From the NCBI RefSeq assembly GCF_005144585.1, contig NZ_SSMQ01000034.1, forward strand, positions 62,001 to 126,000: DNA of 64,000 nt, in the 5' to 3' direction. A model generated the notes under the pieces. That model was not told the DNA's origin. It did no database searches and worked only from the letters and a program-made list of their open reading frames with translations. The position numbers and the translations under genes were made by a program. Below are positions 45,058-54,650 of this stretch, piece after piece. Source of the DNA: Polyangium fumosum (GTDB taxonomy: Bacteria; Myxococcota_A; Polyangia; Polyangiales; Polyangiaceae). Within the stretch, counting starts at the first letter, position 1. Each line of letters opens with the position of its first letter.

Positions 45058-46578
45058 ATGAGGACCTACCTGGCGGCGTTCGCGTTCTCGGCGCTCGTCA
45101 GTGGGATCCTCACGCCGCTCGTGCGCCTCCTCGCATTCCGTCTTGGTGCGGTCGCGCGGCCCGGTGGAAGGCACGTGCATCGCCACGAGACGCCCAGGCT
45201 CGGCGGCCTCGCGATTTTCGTGGGGTTCTTCGCGCCGCTCGTGGGCCTCTTTTTCGTCCAATCGGTGGTGGCGCAGGCGTTCACGCAGGACGTCCGCAAG
45301 GTCATCGGCCTCTTCGCGGGCGGCGCGATCCTCTGCGGCGTGGGGGCGATCGACGACACGCGGGGCCTCCGCGCGCTGCACAAGCTTTATGCGCAGGTCG
45401 TGGTGGCGGTGCTCGCGTTCGCCTGCGGATTTCGGATCGATGCGATTTCCTTGCCCTTCGTGGGCGAGCTCTCGATGGGCATCTTCGCCCTGCCCGTCAC
45501 GGTGCTCTGGATCGTGGGCATCGTGAATGCGGTGAACCTCATCGACGGGCTCGACGGGCTCGCCGCGGGCGTGGTGTTTTTCGCGGCCCTGACGAATTTC
45601 GTCGTCGCGTATCTGTCGTTCGGCACGCTGCCGGCGCTCTTCATGGCGACGATGATGGGCGCGATCATCGGGTTTCTTTTTTACAACTTCAACCCCGCGC
45701 GTATCTTCATGGGCGACTCGGGGAGTTATTTCCTCGGGTACGTCATCGCTGCGACGTCGCTCATCGGCGCGACGCAAAAGGCGTCGACCGCGGTCTCGCT
45801 CCTCGTGCCGGTGGTGGCGCTCGGCGTGCCGATCTTCGACACGCTCTTCGCGATGGTGCGCCGCTGGCTCGAACGGCGGCCGCTCTTCTCGCCGGATCGC
45901 GGGCACATCCATCACCGCCTGCTCGACATGGGCATCACGCACCGCCGCGCGGTGCTCCTCATTTACGGCGTGAGCGTGCTGCTCACGGTGGCGGCGATCG
46001 GAATCTCGCTCGGCCGGAGCTGGCAGGTGGGGCTCGCGCTCGTGGCGAGCAGCGTGGTGTTCATCGGGCTCGTGCGCGCCGTGGGGTATTTCGAGCAAGC
46101 CCACGGGCGCAGGCGACAAAAAGAGCGGCTCCGCTCGCGCGACAGCGAGATCCTGCGGCGCCTCCTGCCGCGGCTCCCCGCGCGCTTCGAGGCGGCGCGA
46201 TCGGAGGCCGACGTGCTCGCCGCGCTCGGGCTCTTCGGGCTCGAAGGACAACTCGCGTACGTCGAGATTCTCCCTGTGGCCGGCGGCGAACCGACGGCGT
46301 ATCGCTGGACGAACCCGACGGACGACGATCCCTACGGCCGGGACGTGGTGTCCGCGCGTTATCCGATCGGCCGGGACGACGCGGCGCGCGCGGAGCTGAA
46401 ATTCGGCCTGCGCAGCGATTTCGGCGACGTCTCGCCGCAAACCGAGGTGCTCCTCCAGGTCGTGACGGACATGGTGGAGGCGAGCCTCACGCGCGTAAAG
46501 AGCCACCTCGCGCCGCGGGTGCTGGCGGAAGCGGCGACGGCCGAAGCGCCGGCGCTGGAGGCCACGTCGGGGACGTGA
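45058..46578 (+). CDS. WecA/MraY-type polyprenyl-phosphate sugar-1-phosphate transferase with extra C-terminal domain
   Basis: A 506-residue initiating enzyme that loads a sugar-1-phosphate on undecaprenyl phosphate. About 11 hydrophobic segments fill residues 1-345. GAIDDTRGL holds the catalytic Asp pair, VNLIDGLDGLAAG the conserved DGLDG, NPARIFMGDSGSY the NPA-IFMGD motif, and RGHIHHRL the HxHH loop. The last 150 residues (from about 350) are soluble and GAF-like, absent from ordinary WecA. GGAGG sits upstream of ATG 45058. Confidence 0.92.
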   Translation: MRTYLAAFAFSALVSGILTPLVRLLAFRLGAVARPGGRHVHRHETPRLGGLAIFVGFFAPLVGLFFVQSVVAQAFTQDVRKVIGLFAGGAILCGVGAIDDTRGLRALHKLYAQVVVAVLAFACGFRIDAISLPFVGELSMGIFALPVTVLWIVGIVNAVNLIDGLDGLAAGVVFFAALTNFVVAYLSFGTLPALFMATMMGAIIGFLFYNFNPARIFMGDSGSYFLGYVIAATSLIGATQKASTAVSLLVPVVALGVPIFDTLFAMVRRWLERRPLFSPDRGHIHHRLLDMGITHRRAVLLIYGVSVLLTVAAIGISLGRSWQVGLALVASSVVFIGLVRAVGYFEQAHGRRRQKERLRSRDSEILRRLLPRLPARFEAARSEADVLAALGLFGLEGQLAYVEILPVAGGEPTAYRWTNPTDDDPYGRDVVSARYPIGRDDAARAELKFGLRSDFGDVSPQTEVLLQVVTDMVEASLTRVKSHLAPRVLAEAATAEAPALEATSGT

Positions 46579-46633
46579 GCACGCCGAGGAGAAGGCTTGA
46601 CGGCCGCTTTCGGATCGCCAAGGCTGCCCCGCG

Positions 46634-47383
46634 GTGATTCTGCTTTATCATCATCTCCTGCCCGAGGACGACGACGCAGGATTCTCCGCCGAAGATGGGC
46701 TCACGTTCCGGCACAGCCCCGAGGCGTTCCGATTTCACCTGGAGGAGCTCCAGCGGCGAGGCTATCGGTTCGGCTCGCTCGATCAGCTCGTTCGTCAGCT
46801 CGACGACGGCATCACGGAGGACGATCGGTCGGCGTTCGTGACCTTCGACGACGGCTGGCGGAACCAGCACGAATACGCGCTGCCGATCCTGCGAGCGCTC
46901 GGAATTTCCGCGACGTTTTTCGTCACGACGGACCACCTGCGCCAGGGGGTTTCCTGCGCGAAGCGAATGGGGCCCGCGGAATTGCGGGCGCTCGTGGACG
47001 CGGGCATGACGATCGGTTCGCACACGCGGACGCACCCGGATCTCGCGCGACTCGACGAAACACGCCTGGAAGACGAGCTGCGCGGCAGCCGGCAGGACCT
47101 CGAGGATTTGCTCGGCAAACCCGTCACATTGTTCGCGTATCCGGGCGGCTCGCTCTCCGCGCGCGTGGTCCGCGCCGTGCGCCACGCCGGTTACGAGGCC
47201 GCATGTTGTAGCTTCGGACCGGCGCGGAACGACGCCACCTCGCTCTTCTGGATGTATCGCGACGTGATCAGCGCGTCGATGCGCAGCCCGCGGGATCGTT
47301 ATCGTCTCTCGCCCCTCGCGCGGCAGCTCCTCACGTTCCGCGTTGAACGCCGCTTGCGCGCGAGCCTGCACCGTCGCGCCTGA
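46634..47383 (+). CDS. Polysaccharide deacetylase family protein
   Basis: A 249-residue NodB-homology (CE4) deacetylase. VTFDDGWRNQHEYALP contains the TFDDG catalytic and metal Asp; IGSHTRTHPDLARL contains the H-x3-H zinc pair; TLFAYPGGSLS is the third motif. There is no signal peptide, so it is cytoplasmic or exported by an unusual route. The GTG start is the only sensible one. It probably removes N-acetyl groups from an amino sugar of the polysaccharide. Confidence 0.9.
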   Translation: MILLYHHLLPEDDDAGFSAEDGLTFRHSPEAFRFHLEELQRRGYRFGSLDQLVRQLDDGITEDDRSAFVTFDDGWRNQHEYALPILRALGISATFFVTTDHLRQGVSCAKRMGPAELRALVDAGMTIGSHTRTHPDLARLDETRLEDELRGSRQDLEDLLGKPVTLFAYPGGSLSARVVRAVRHAGYEAACCSFGPARNDATSLFWMYRDVISASMRSPRDRYRLSPLARQLLTFRVERRLRASLHRRA

Positions 47384-47390
47384 GGAGCCC

Positions 47391-48425
47391 ATGACGAAGC
47401 CTTTGATTCGTGCCGTCACGCGCGACGAGGTCCGAGAGCACGTCGCCTCGTTCGCGTTGCTCCACGGCGTGCGGCCGGAGGAATTCGACGCCGATTTCAT
47501 GGTCTGGTGGTTCTTCCAGAACCCCACACACGAGGGGCTGCTCGCAGGCGCGTTCGACGGCGACAGGCTGGTCGGCTACGTGGGGTTCGCCGCGCAGCAC
47601 CTTCGCGTGCAGGGGCGGCGCGTCTCCGCCGCGATCCTGAGCAGCGCGTTCACGCATCCCGACTACCGCGGCAAAGGGCTCTTCCAGCGATTGATCCGGT
47701 TCCTCGTCGAGGCCGCGGCCACACGTGGCCACGAAGCCGTCTTCGGCTGGCCCAACGAAACGGCGCTGCGGATCTATCTGGGCCGCCTCGGCTTCTCGGC
47801 GATGTTCCCCGTGGACCGCTCCGCCCGTCCGGTGTCGTGGGGCCCGCTCGGCGCGCGATTCGGTCCGCAGGGCGTCTTCGCCGCGGAATGCGCAGGCGCC
47901 GCGTTCGATCGAATGCTGCCGCTGCGCCTCGGGCGCTACCGGTACGAGATCGGGCCTCCGGGCGAGCACGAATGGCAAGGCTTCATGGCGAGGGTGCTCG
48001 CCGCCTCCGATTGCATGCTCGAACGCCCGCACGCCTACGTCCGCTGGCGCCTGTCGCGCCCGCGGCGCGAATACATCGAGGTGCTGCTCCGCGACGAGGC
48101 GGGCGTGCTCCGCGCCTGGGCTTCGGCCCGCCTGCCCATTCCGGACGAGCCGCCGCGGCTGCACGTCGGTGATTCTCTCGTCGACCCATGGAGCCGCGGC
48201 GCGCTCCGGGCGCTGTTTGCGGCCTGCGCCATGGAGGCCCGGCACCGCGGCCTCGAACAGGTCTATACGATCGCACGCTCGGCCCGGCTCGGGAGCTCGC
48301 TCGCCGCGCTGGGTTTCCTATCGAGACGCTCCACGACGCCCATCGTGGCGATCGCGACGTCGAACGCGGATCTCTCGCTCTATCAGGGGTGGGAATACCG
48401 CGACGCCGACATGGACATGTTCTGA
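47391..48425 (+). CDS. GNAT-family acetyltransferase
   Basis: A 344-residue protein with a GNAT N-terminal fold: GDRLVGYVGFAAQHL (beta4), AFTHPDYRGKGLFQRLIRFLVE (acetyl-CoA loop R-G-K-G) and GHEAVFGWPNETAL. The C-terminal half (about 165-344) is a second, unidentified domain. The wwFF-NPT motif (MVWWFFQNPT) is like FemX or N-acyltransferases of sugar loci. ATG 47391 follows GAGGAG. It may acylate an amino sugar after the deacetylase step (inference). Confidence 0.8.
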   Translation: MTKPLIRAVTRDEVREHVASFALLHGVRPEEFDADFMVWWFFQNPTHEGLLAGAFDGDRLVGYVGFAAQHLRVQGRRVSAAILSSAFTHPDYRGKGLFQRLIRFLVEAAATRGHEAVFGWPNETALRIYLGRLGFSAMFPVDRSARPVSWGPLGARFGPQGVFAAECAGAAFDRMLPLRLGRYRYEIGPPGEHEWQGFMARVLAASDCMLERPHAYVRWRLSRPRREYIEVLLRDEAGVLRAWASARLPIPDEPPRLHVGDSLVDPWSRGALRALFAACAMEARHRGLEQVYTIARSARLGSSLAALGFLSRRSTTPIVAIATSNADLSLYQGWEYRDADMDMF

Positions 48426-48536
48426 GCCACGTTTGGGCGGTTCGCCGTTATCGGGGATTCACGCTGGAGAAGGGGTCCAAGGCGACGAAGGCCGCTGCGA
48501 CGAGGAAGGCGCCCCGGGCCGCGGATGCCGGCCGAT

Positions 48537-50861
48537 TCAAGCCGGCGGAGCGCTCCCTGCGCCTTGCTCGTCCTCGGCGGCCGCTTTTGCCCGCGCCGCC
48601 TTCCGCGCGGGCCGCGCCGCCGCCGCGTCCTCGCCCTCGTAATACCCTTCGCGACGGTAGTAATAGTATCGATACTTGTATTCGTCACGATTGAAATTCA
48701 CGGCGTTGAGCACCGCGCCCGCCTTCGTCGCGCTGATGTCCTGCAGCGCGCGCACCGCGTGCCGCGCGAGGTCCTTCGTCGTCTTGAAGGCGCGCACGAC
48801 GAGCACCGTGCCGTCGACGAGCGTGGAGAGCACGGCCGCGTCCGTGACTGGCACGATCGGCGGGCTGTCGATGATCACGCGGTCGAAGCGCTTCTTCACG
48901 TCGTCGAGGAACTTCTTGAACTTCTCGCTGTGGAGCAGCTCCGCCGGATTGGGCGGGATCGGGCCGGCGGGGATGACCGACAGGTTCGGCACGTCCGTCT
49001 CGAGCACGGCCTCGTCGAGCGAATCTTCCAGCATCGCCGTGGTCACGCCGACCTCGGAGGTCTTCCGGAAGACGCGGTGCACGCGCGGCCGGCGCAGATC
49101 ACAATCGATGAGCGCGACCTTCTGCCCCGCCTGGGCCATGACGATCGCAATACACGTGGCCACCGTGGTCTTGCCCTCCGAAGGCCCTGCGCTCGTGATG
49201 AGCAGCGTGCGGTAGGGTTTGTCGGGGGCCATGAAGAGCAGGTTCGTCCGAATGGTGCGCGCCGCCTCGGCGATGCCGCTCGTCGGCTGCTCGTGCACGA
49301 TGAGCTCGGAGTTCATCACGCGCACGGGTTTGCCCCGCTGCCGCCGCGGCGAATGCGCTCCGGGCTTCCCGCCCTCATCGATCTCGGGCAGGAGGCCGAG
49401 GAAGGGCAAGCCGAGGTCTTTTTCGACCTCGTCGGGCGTCTTCAAGCTGCGATCGAGGAGCCCACGCGCGAGCGCCGTCGCAATGCCGAGGAGGACGCCC
49501 AAGAACACGCCGATCGCAATGCTGCGCGTCACCTGTGGCCGCACCGGCGCACGCGGGACGAGCGGCCGATCGAGGACGCGGATGTTGTTCACGCGGAGGA
49601 CACGCGCGAGATCGCTCTCCTTCGTGCGTTCGAGGACGAGCGAATAAAGCTTTTCGTTGTTCTCTTTCGAGCGGCGGAGGCGGTTGTATTCGATTTCGAG
49701 CAGGTTCAGGTCGAGCGCCTGCTTCTTCGACCGCTCGAAGAGCCCCGAGAGGCCCGCCTCCTGACGCTTCAGGACGGCGAGATCCTTGTCGAGGGCGCGC
49801 TGGATGTTCTTCACCTCGGCGAGCAAGGCCTTTTTCGCCGCATCGGCCCGCGCGTCGGCCTCCTTCACGTCGGGGTAATTGCGCCCCTTGCCCTCGCCGA
49901 GCAGGCCGTCCCGCGTGCGAATCGCCTCCTCGTACGAGGTCCGGAGGCCCATCAAGACATGGCTCTCCAAGAGCTCGCTCGCCGGCAAATCCGTGGGGTT
50001 TTCCCCCTTCACCTTCGCGAGCTCGTCCCGCCGCGCCTGGAACTCTTCTTTTCGCGTCCGGACCGTCGTCAGCGTGTCATTGAGCTGCTTCATCTCCTCG
50101 CGCAGCATGTTCGACTGGTCGTCGATCGCGACGGAGAGGATGTTCTTGGTCTCCTTGTACTCGTGCAGCGCCATTTCGCTCGACTCGAGGTCGACCTTGA
50201 GTTTGTCGAGCTGGCTGCGCAGCCAATCCGCGGCCGTCGCGGTCGAGGTCACCGCGTCGTCGAGGTTTTGCTGGACGTACGTATCGACGAGGACATTCAG
50301 AATACGCTGGGCGCGCTGCGGATCGGCGTCCTCGAGCTTGATCACGGCGAGCCGGCTCTCCTTGACCGGATCGACCTTGATCCGACTTCGGAGCACCTCC
50401 GCCGCGATTTCCTCGGGTACGCTCGCGTCCGGCGAGGGCGTGCCCGGCGGGAGGTTGCCGAGAAAGCCGCCGTCGTGCTGGAGCCCGAGCTCGCTCACGA
50501 CGGCCGTCGTGACCTTCATCGATTGGATGATCTTGTATTGGGTCTCGTAATACTCGCGGTTGTCCCAGAAGCTGCCCGAGCCGAGGTCCACGATGTTCTC
50601 GACCTTCTGGCCGAGGGGACGCGGCGGGTTCGGGTCGAAGAGGATCGTGGACTGCGCCTGGTAGATTTTGACCTGGCCGAGCGTGTTGAACGTCGCCGCG
50701 AGCGAGACCACGAGCGCCGCGCCGAGCGCCGTAGACCAATACTTGCGGACCATCTGCCAGACGACGGCAGGGCTCAGGGCCCCCTCGGGCGCGCGCTCCA
50801 CGGCCTGGGTCGGCTTGGGCGTCAGGGTCGAGGTTCCAGGTGCGTCCGTCACGGTGGCCAA
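48537..50861 (-). CDS. wzc: Wzc-type polysaccharide co-polymerase / BY-kinase
   Basis: 774 residues. A Wzz chain-length domain with two TM segments (about 43-62 and 462-482) flanks a long coiled coil; VPRAPVRPQ precedes the second TM. The cytoplasmic tyrosine kinase has Walker A SAGPSEGKTTVA, Walker A' ALIDCDLRRPRVH and Walker B RVIIDSPP. The C-terminal Tyr cluster (YKYRYYYYRREGYYEGE) is the autophosphorylation site, followed by an Ala/Lys tail. It controls chain length and export. The start is TTG, or GTG nine bases in; an in-frame TAG blocks anything further upstream. Confidence 0.95.
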   Translation of the reverse strand: MATVTDAPGTSTLTPKPTQAVERAPEGALSPAVVWQMVRKYWSTALGAALVVSLAATFNTLGQVKIYQAQSTILFDPNPPRPLGQKVENIVDLGSGSFWDNREYYETQYKIIQSMKVTTAVVSELGLQHDGGFLGNLPPGTPSPDASVPEEIAAEVLRSRIKVDPVKESRLAVIKLEDADPQRAQRILNVLVDTYVQQNLDDAVTSTATAADWLRSQLDKLKVDLESSEMALHEYKETKNILSVAIDDQSNMLREEMKQLNDTLTTVRTRKEEFQARRDELAKVKGENPTDLPASELLESHVLMGLRTSYEEAIRTRDGLLGEGKGRNYPDVKEADARADAAKKALLAEVKNIQRALDKDLAVLKRQEAGLSGLFERSKKQALDLNLLEIEYNRLRRSKENNEKLYSLVLERTKESDLARVLRVNNIRVLDRPLVPRAPVRPQVTRSIAIGVFLGVLLGIATALARGLLDRSLKTPDEVEKDLGLPFLGLLPEIDEGGKPGAHSPRRQRGKPVRVMNSELIVHEQPTSGIAEAARTIRTNLLFMAPDKPYRTLLITSAGPSEGKTTVATCIAIVMAQAGQKVALIDCDLRRPRVHRVFRKTSEVGVTTAMLEDSLDEAVLETDVPNLSVIPAGPIPPNPAELLHSEKFKKFLDDVKKRFDRVIIDSPPIVPVTDAAVLSTLVDGTVLVVRAFKTTKDLARHAVRALQDISATKAGAVLNAVNFNRDEYKYRYYYYRREGYYEGEDAAAARPARKAARAKAAAEDEQGAGSAPPA

Positions 50862-51016
50862 TGGAAGGGCGGCCGAGCTGGCCGGCTCCGCCTAAGGTGC
50901 GCCCACGCCCCCAGATGTTCAAGCGGGCCGCGATCGCGGGAGGAGCTTACTCCCTGGCAAGGATCGCGGCCGAAAATTGGGGGGATCGGGGGTGGGCGGG
51001 CTACGGTCGGCCCAGC

Positions 51017-51280
51017 GTGCTCGGTGATCTCGTCAAGCGCCTGGTGAACGGCGTGGTGCTCCTGCTCGGGAGCCTCGCGTTTTTCCTCGTCCCCGTCGGG
51101 AGCAAGACGTCGGCGCAGCACGTCGTGGCGATCTTCTCCACGAAGCCGGCGCGTGAAGCCGCGCAGGCCTTCGCCCACGCGGCGCGCGACCTCGCCCACG
51201 AGGTGGCCGCGAACGTCGAACGAGCGAAGCGCGCCCCGGCCCTGCCCGACGCGAAGCCAAAGCCCGCGAGCGAGCGTTAG
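51017..51280 (+). CDS. Small single-TM protein, unknown function
   Basis: About 87 residues, with one hydrophobic helix (LVNGVVLLLGSLAFFLVPVG), a short amphipathic region and a Lys/Pro-rich end. Its stop overlaps the fdx stop codon on the other strand, which favours a real gene rather than a shadow. I chose the GTG at 51017; an ATG at 50915 would add 34 residues of unlikely composition. Not recognised. Confidence 0.55.
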   Translation: MLGDLVKRLVNGVVLLLGSLAFFLVPVGSKTSAQHVVAIFSTKPAREAAQAFAHAARDLAHEVAANVERAKRAPALPDAKPKPASER

Positions 51281-51639
51281 CCCTTCTTCTTGCGCGGGTC
51301 CGTGTACTGCGGGTGCTCGTTGTAGAAGGCGTCGAGGCTCTCGCGCGTGATCTCGGCCTCGATGTCGCCCTCGCGCTGGATCTTCGCCTGGCAGCCGAGC
51401 CGCGAGTTCAGCCGTACGTCGAAGGCCTTGTCGAGGATGTCCTCCTCTTCCTCTTCCGCCTCGGAGAGCAGCTCTTTGCCGCGCAACACGTAGACGTGAC
51501 ACGTCGAGCACGCGCACACGCCGCCGCACGCCGAGCCCTCGGGCGCCTCGACCTTGCGCGCCGCTTCGAGGAGCGAAGTCCCGACCGGGACCTCGACGTC
51601 GTACGTCGATCCGTGCGCCAAAAACCGTACCTTTGCCAT
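51277..51639 (-). CDS. fdx: [2Fe-2S] ferredoxin, Isc type
   Basis: A 120-residue adrenodoxin-like ferredoxin that supplies electrons to the Isc cluster-assembly machinery. The four cluster ligands are in GSACGGVCACSTCHVYV (C-x5-C-x2-C) and LGCQAK. The acidic helix EAEEEEEDILD is typical. The ATG overlaps the hscA stop by one base, closing the isc operon. The basic tail (DPRKKKG) is slightly longer than usual. Confidence 0.95.
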   Translation of the reverse strand: MAKVRFLAHGSTYDVEVPVGTSLLEAARKVEAPEGSACGGVCACSTCHVYVLRGKELLSEAEEEEEDILDKAFDVRLNSRLGCQAKIQREGDIEAEITRESLDAFYNEHPQYTDPRKKKG

Positions 51640-53597
51640 CAGCTCCCCGTCCCGGAGGCATCGCCGTCCGGTGCATTGTGCCCCGCATGCTCGGCGAGGT
51701 GCGCCTCGACGCCCCTCGCCTTCGCCACGGTGCCTTCGATCGCCGTCACGTCCTTGCCCGCGATCGCCCGAGCGATCGCGCGATCCATGCGCCTGCCGGC
51801 CCAGCCGTGCGTGACGTCGTCGAGGACCTCGGTGCGGCCGCGGATGATCGCAGCGCGCGTCCCACGGATGGCCTCTTCAAGCCCGGCGAGCGCTTCATCG
51901 ATGCGCGCGCGCTCCTCGTCGCCTTCGAGCAAGTCGGCGTCGGCGACGAGCGCCTTCTTCGTGGCGAGCACGACACGCTCGGCCTCGACGCGCGCCTCGA
52001 TGAGCTGACGTTTTTCGAGGTCCTCCTCGCCGTGATCGAGCGCGGCCATGAGCATCGTCTCGACCTCCTCGTCCGTGAGGCCGTAGCTCGGCTTGACCTC
52101 GACCTTCTGCTCGACGCCCGTCGTGAGCTCGTTCGCGGTGACGCTGAGGAGCCCGTCCGCATCCACGCGAAACGTGACTTCGAGCCGCGCGAGGCCCGCG
52201 GGCATGGGCGGGATTCCTTTGAGGACAAATCGAGCGAGGGAGCGGCAGTCGATCGCGAGCTCGCGCTCTCCCTGGACGATGTGCAGGTCGAAGCCGGTCT
52301 GGTTGTCGGCGTACGTGGTGAAGGTTTGTCGCGCGCCGGCCGGGATCGTGGTGTTGCGCGGGAGGATCTTCTCGACGACGCCGCCCATCGTTTCGAGGCC
52401 GAGCGAGAGCGGCAGGACGTCGAGCAGGAGGATCTCGTCGGCGCGCTCCTTCGTTCCGGCGAGGATGTCGGCCTGGATCGCCGCGCCGAGCGCGACGACC
52501 TCCTCGGGATCGAGGTCGCAGAGCGGCGGCTTGCCGAAGAGTTTTTCCACGTACTGCCGCACGTACGGCACGCGGGTCGAGCCGCCGACGAGGATGACGC
52601 CGTCGAGCTCGTCGGCCGACACGCCCGCGTCGCGGAGCGCGCGCCGGCAAGCGACGCCCGTGCGCTCGACGATCGGTTTGATCAGCGCGTCGAACTCGGC
52701 CCGCGTGACGGCGAGCTTGCGCGTGCCGCCCGTGACCTCGATCTCCGCCTCGACACGATCGGTCTCGGTGAGCCCGTGCTTGATCTTGCGCGCCGTATCG
52801 AGCGCGAGCCGCACGAGCTCGCGAGGGCGGTTCTCCACTGGAACACCGAGGTCGTGGAGCAATCGCTCGGCGAGCGCGCGATCCATGTCGTCGCCGCCGA
52901 GCGCGCTGTCGCCGCCGGTCGAGCGCACCTGGAAGACGCCGTCGTCGAGCAGGAGGATCGTGACGTCGAAGGTGCCGCCGCCGAGGTCGTACACGGCGAA
53001 CAGGCCGTTCTTCTGCTTTTCGAGGCCATACGCGAGCGCCGCGGCGGTCGGCTCGTTGAGGAGCCGAAGCACGTCGAGGCCCGCGAGCTTGCCCGCGTCC
53101 TTCGTTGCCTGTCGCTGCGCGTCGTCGAAGTACGCAGGCACGGTGATCACCACGCCGCCGACGGAGCGCAGCTCGTCCTCGGCGAGCGAACGGAGGACCT
53201 TGAGGACCTCGGCCGAGACCTCGACGGGCGTGACCGAGCGATCGCGGATCTTGAACCGCACGCTCTTCGCTTCCTCGGGCGTCTTCGGCTCGACGAACTC
53301 GTACGTGCCGAGCCTGCGCGTCTCGGGATCGTCAGCCCCGCGCCCCATGAAGCGCTTCACGCTGACGATGGTCTCGCGCGGGAAATCGACCGCGAGGCGC
53401 TGCGCATCCACGCCGACGATCACGCGGCCGCGTGGATCGTAGTGCACGACCGAAGGGACGAGCTTCTCCGCGTTGCAGTCGGTGATGACGACGGGCTTGC
53501 CGTCACGGACGCGCGCGACGAGCGAGTTCGTGGTGCCGAGGTCGATGCCGATCGGCCTCGGGGCCGCCTTGGGGTCGAAGATTTCGAGGAGAGCCAT
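51639..53597 (-). CDS. hscA: Hsp70-family chaperone HscA
   Basis: A 652-residue Hsp70 that helps transfer Fe-S clusters from IscU. IGIDLGTTNSLVARV is the phosphate-1 motif, AVYDLGGGTFDVTILLL phosphate-2, and VGGSTRVPYVRQ the adenosine motif. The linker VLPLSLGLETMGG precedes the substrate-binding domain. Position between hscB and fdx, and the early Pro-rich start (PKAAPRPIGID), identify it as HscA rather than DnaK. 15 bp separate it from hscB. Confidence 0.95.
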   Translation of the reverse strand: MALLEIFDPKAAPRPIGIDLGTTNSLVARVRDGKPVVITDCNAEKLVPSVVHYDPRGRVIVGVDAQRLAVDFPRETIVSVKRFMGRGADDPETRRLGTYEFVEPKTPEEAKSVRFKIRDRSVTPVEVSAEVLKVLRSLAEDELRSVGGVVITVPAYFDDAQRQATKDAGKLAGLDVLRLLNEPTAAALAYGLEKQKNGLFAVYDLGGGTFDVTILLLDDGVFQVRSTGGDSALGGDDMDRALAERLLHDLGVPVENRPRELVRLALDTARKIKHGLTETDRVEAEIEVTGGTRKLAVTRAEFDALIKPIVERTGVACRRALRDAGVSADELDGVILVGGSTRVPYVRQYVEKLFGKPPLCDLDPEEVVALGAAIQADILAGTKERADEILLLDVLPLSLGLETMGGVVEKILPRNTTIPAGARQTFTTYADNQTGFDLHIVQGERELAIDCRSLARFVLKGIPPMPAGLARLEVTFRVDADGLLSVTANELTTGVEQKVEVKPSYGLTDEEVETMLMAALDHGEEDLEKRQLIEARVEAERVVLATKKALVADADLLEGDEERARIDEALAGLEEAIRGTRAAIIRGRTEVLDDVTHGWAGRRMDRAIARAIAGKDVTAIEGTVAKARGVEAHLAEHAGHNAPDGDASGTGS

Positions 53598-53612
53598 GAG
53601 GGCCTTTCAGAA

Positions 53613-54143
53613 TCAGGAAGAGAGCTCTTCCTCGATCGCGCTCGCCTCGTCGAGGAAGCGCCGAAGATAACGGAGCTCGCCGAGCTCGGGCAGGACGACC
53701 GCGAGCTTCGTCGCGTCCGGATCGGACGCTGCAAACTGGCGACCCATCGACGCGAGCACCTCGCGCTCACGCCCGCGAATCGCCTCCGCGAGCGCACGAA
53801 CGGCGTCGAGATCCTTCCGCCGCCGCGCATCCCCGAGCTCCTCGCGCCGCTCCATCATCTCCATCAGGAGATCAGGCGACGGCTTGGGCTCGGCGGTCTC
53901 CCCGACGGGCACGCCGGCGCGGCGAAGGAGCGCCTCGGCGCGGCGGATCGGGTCCTTCAGCACGCGGAAGGCGTCGTTCACTTCGATCGCGCGCGACAGG
54001 GACAAACGCCGCTCGGCCGCGGGCGCGCCCGCGTAACGGTCGGGGTGGAGCGCGCGCGAGAGGTCACGGTGCCGGCGCGCGAGGTCGTCCGGATCGAGGT
54101 CGAAGCGGGCCTCGACGCCCAGCGTCTGGAAGGGATCGATCAT
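53613..54143 (-). CDS. hscB: J-domain co-chaperone HscB
   Basis: A 176-residue co-chaperone that delivers IscU to HscA and stimulates its ATPase. The J domain (residues 3-70) contains the essential HPD (SRALHPDRYAG), and the C-terminal three-helix part (about 95-170) matches the IscU-binding domain. HscB length and position are typical. Confidence 0.93.
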   Translation of the reverse strand: MIDPFQTLGVEARFDLDPDDLARRHRDLSRALHPDRYAGAPAAERRLSLSRAIEVNDAFRVLKDPIRRAEALLRRAGVPVGETAEPKPSPDLLMEMMERREELGDARRRKDLDAVRALAEAIRGREREVLASMGRQFAASDPDATKLAVVLPELGELRYLRRFLDEASAIEEELSS

Positions 54144-54195
54144 CGTGAGAGGAGCCGTGGGATGCAGCGTCCGCGCCGCGGCGGGAGGGGCCTGC

Positions 54196-54615
54196 TCAGC
54201 CGACGGTGAAGGAGTGGCCGCAGCCGCAACGGCTCGCTTCCTTGGGGTTCTTGAACTTGAAGCCCTGGAACATCAGGGTCTTCTCCCAGTCGAGCACCGA
54301 GCCGCCGAGGTAAAGGATGCTCTTCTTGTCGCAGTAGACGCGGACCGTGCTCTTGCCTTCCTCGGGGAACTCGAGGACGAGGTCGCCCTTGCGCGGGGCA
54401 TCGTCGTCGAACTCGATGACGTACGAGAAACCCGAGCAGCCGCCGCCCCGGATCCCGATGCGGATCGCAGCGTCGGGCGTGCCGCGCTTGGCGAGGTTCG
54501 TCCGCATCGCGTCGACCGCGGCCGACGTCACGCCGATCGTCTTCTTCGCATCGGTCGGCGCGGGCGCTCGCTGCTCCGTCTGGTTGCTCTGCGAAACTTC
54601 GCTGGTCGCGTTCAT
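54196..54615 (-). CDS. iscA: A-type Fe-S carrier IscA
   Basis: 139 residues. The A-type fold has three conserved Cys: GGGCSGFSYVIEF and the C-terminal ASRCGCGHSFTV (C-G-C). An N-terminal Gln/Ala-rich extension of about 30 residues is not part of the usual domain. It receives or stores clusters from IscU. GGAGAACG is the ribosome site for ATG 54615. Confidence 0.95.
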   Translation of the reverse strand: MNATSEVSQSNQTEQRAPAPTDAKKTIGVTSAAVDAMRTNLAKRGTPDAAIRIGIRGGGCSGFSYVIEFDDDAPRKGDLVLEFPEEGKSTVRVYCDKKSILYLGGSVLDWEKTLMFQGFKFKNPKEASRCGCGHSFTVG

Positions 54616-54650
54616 CGTACGTTCTCCGTCCGCCTTCCCGAAGGGCGCCG

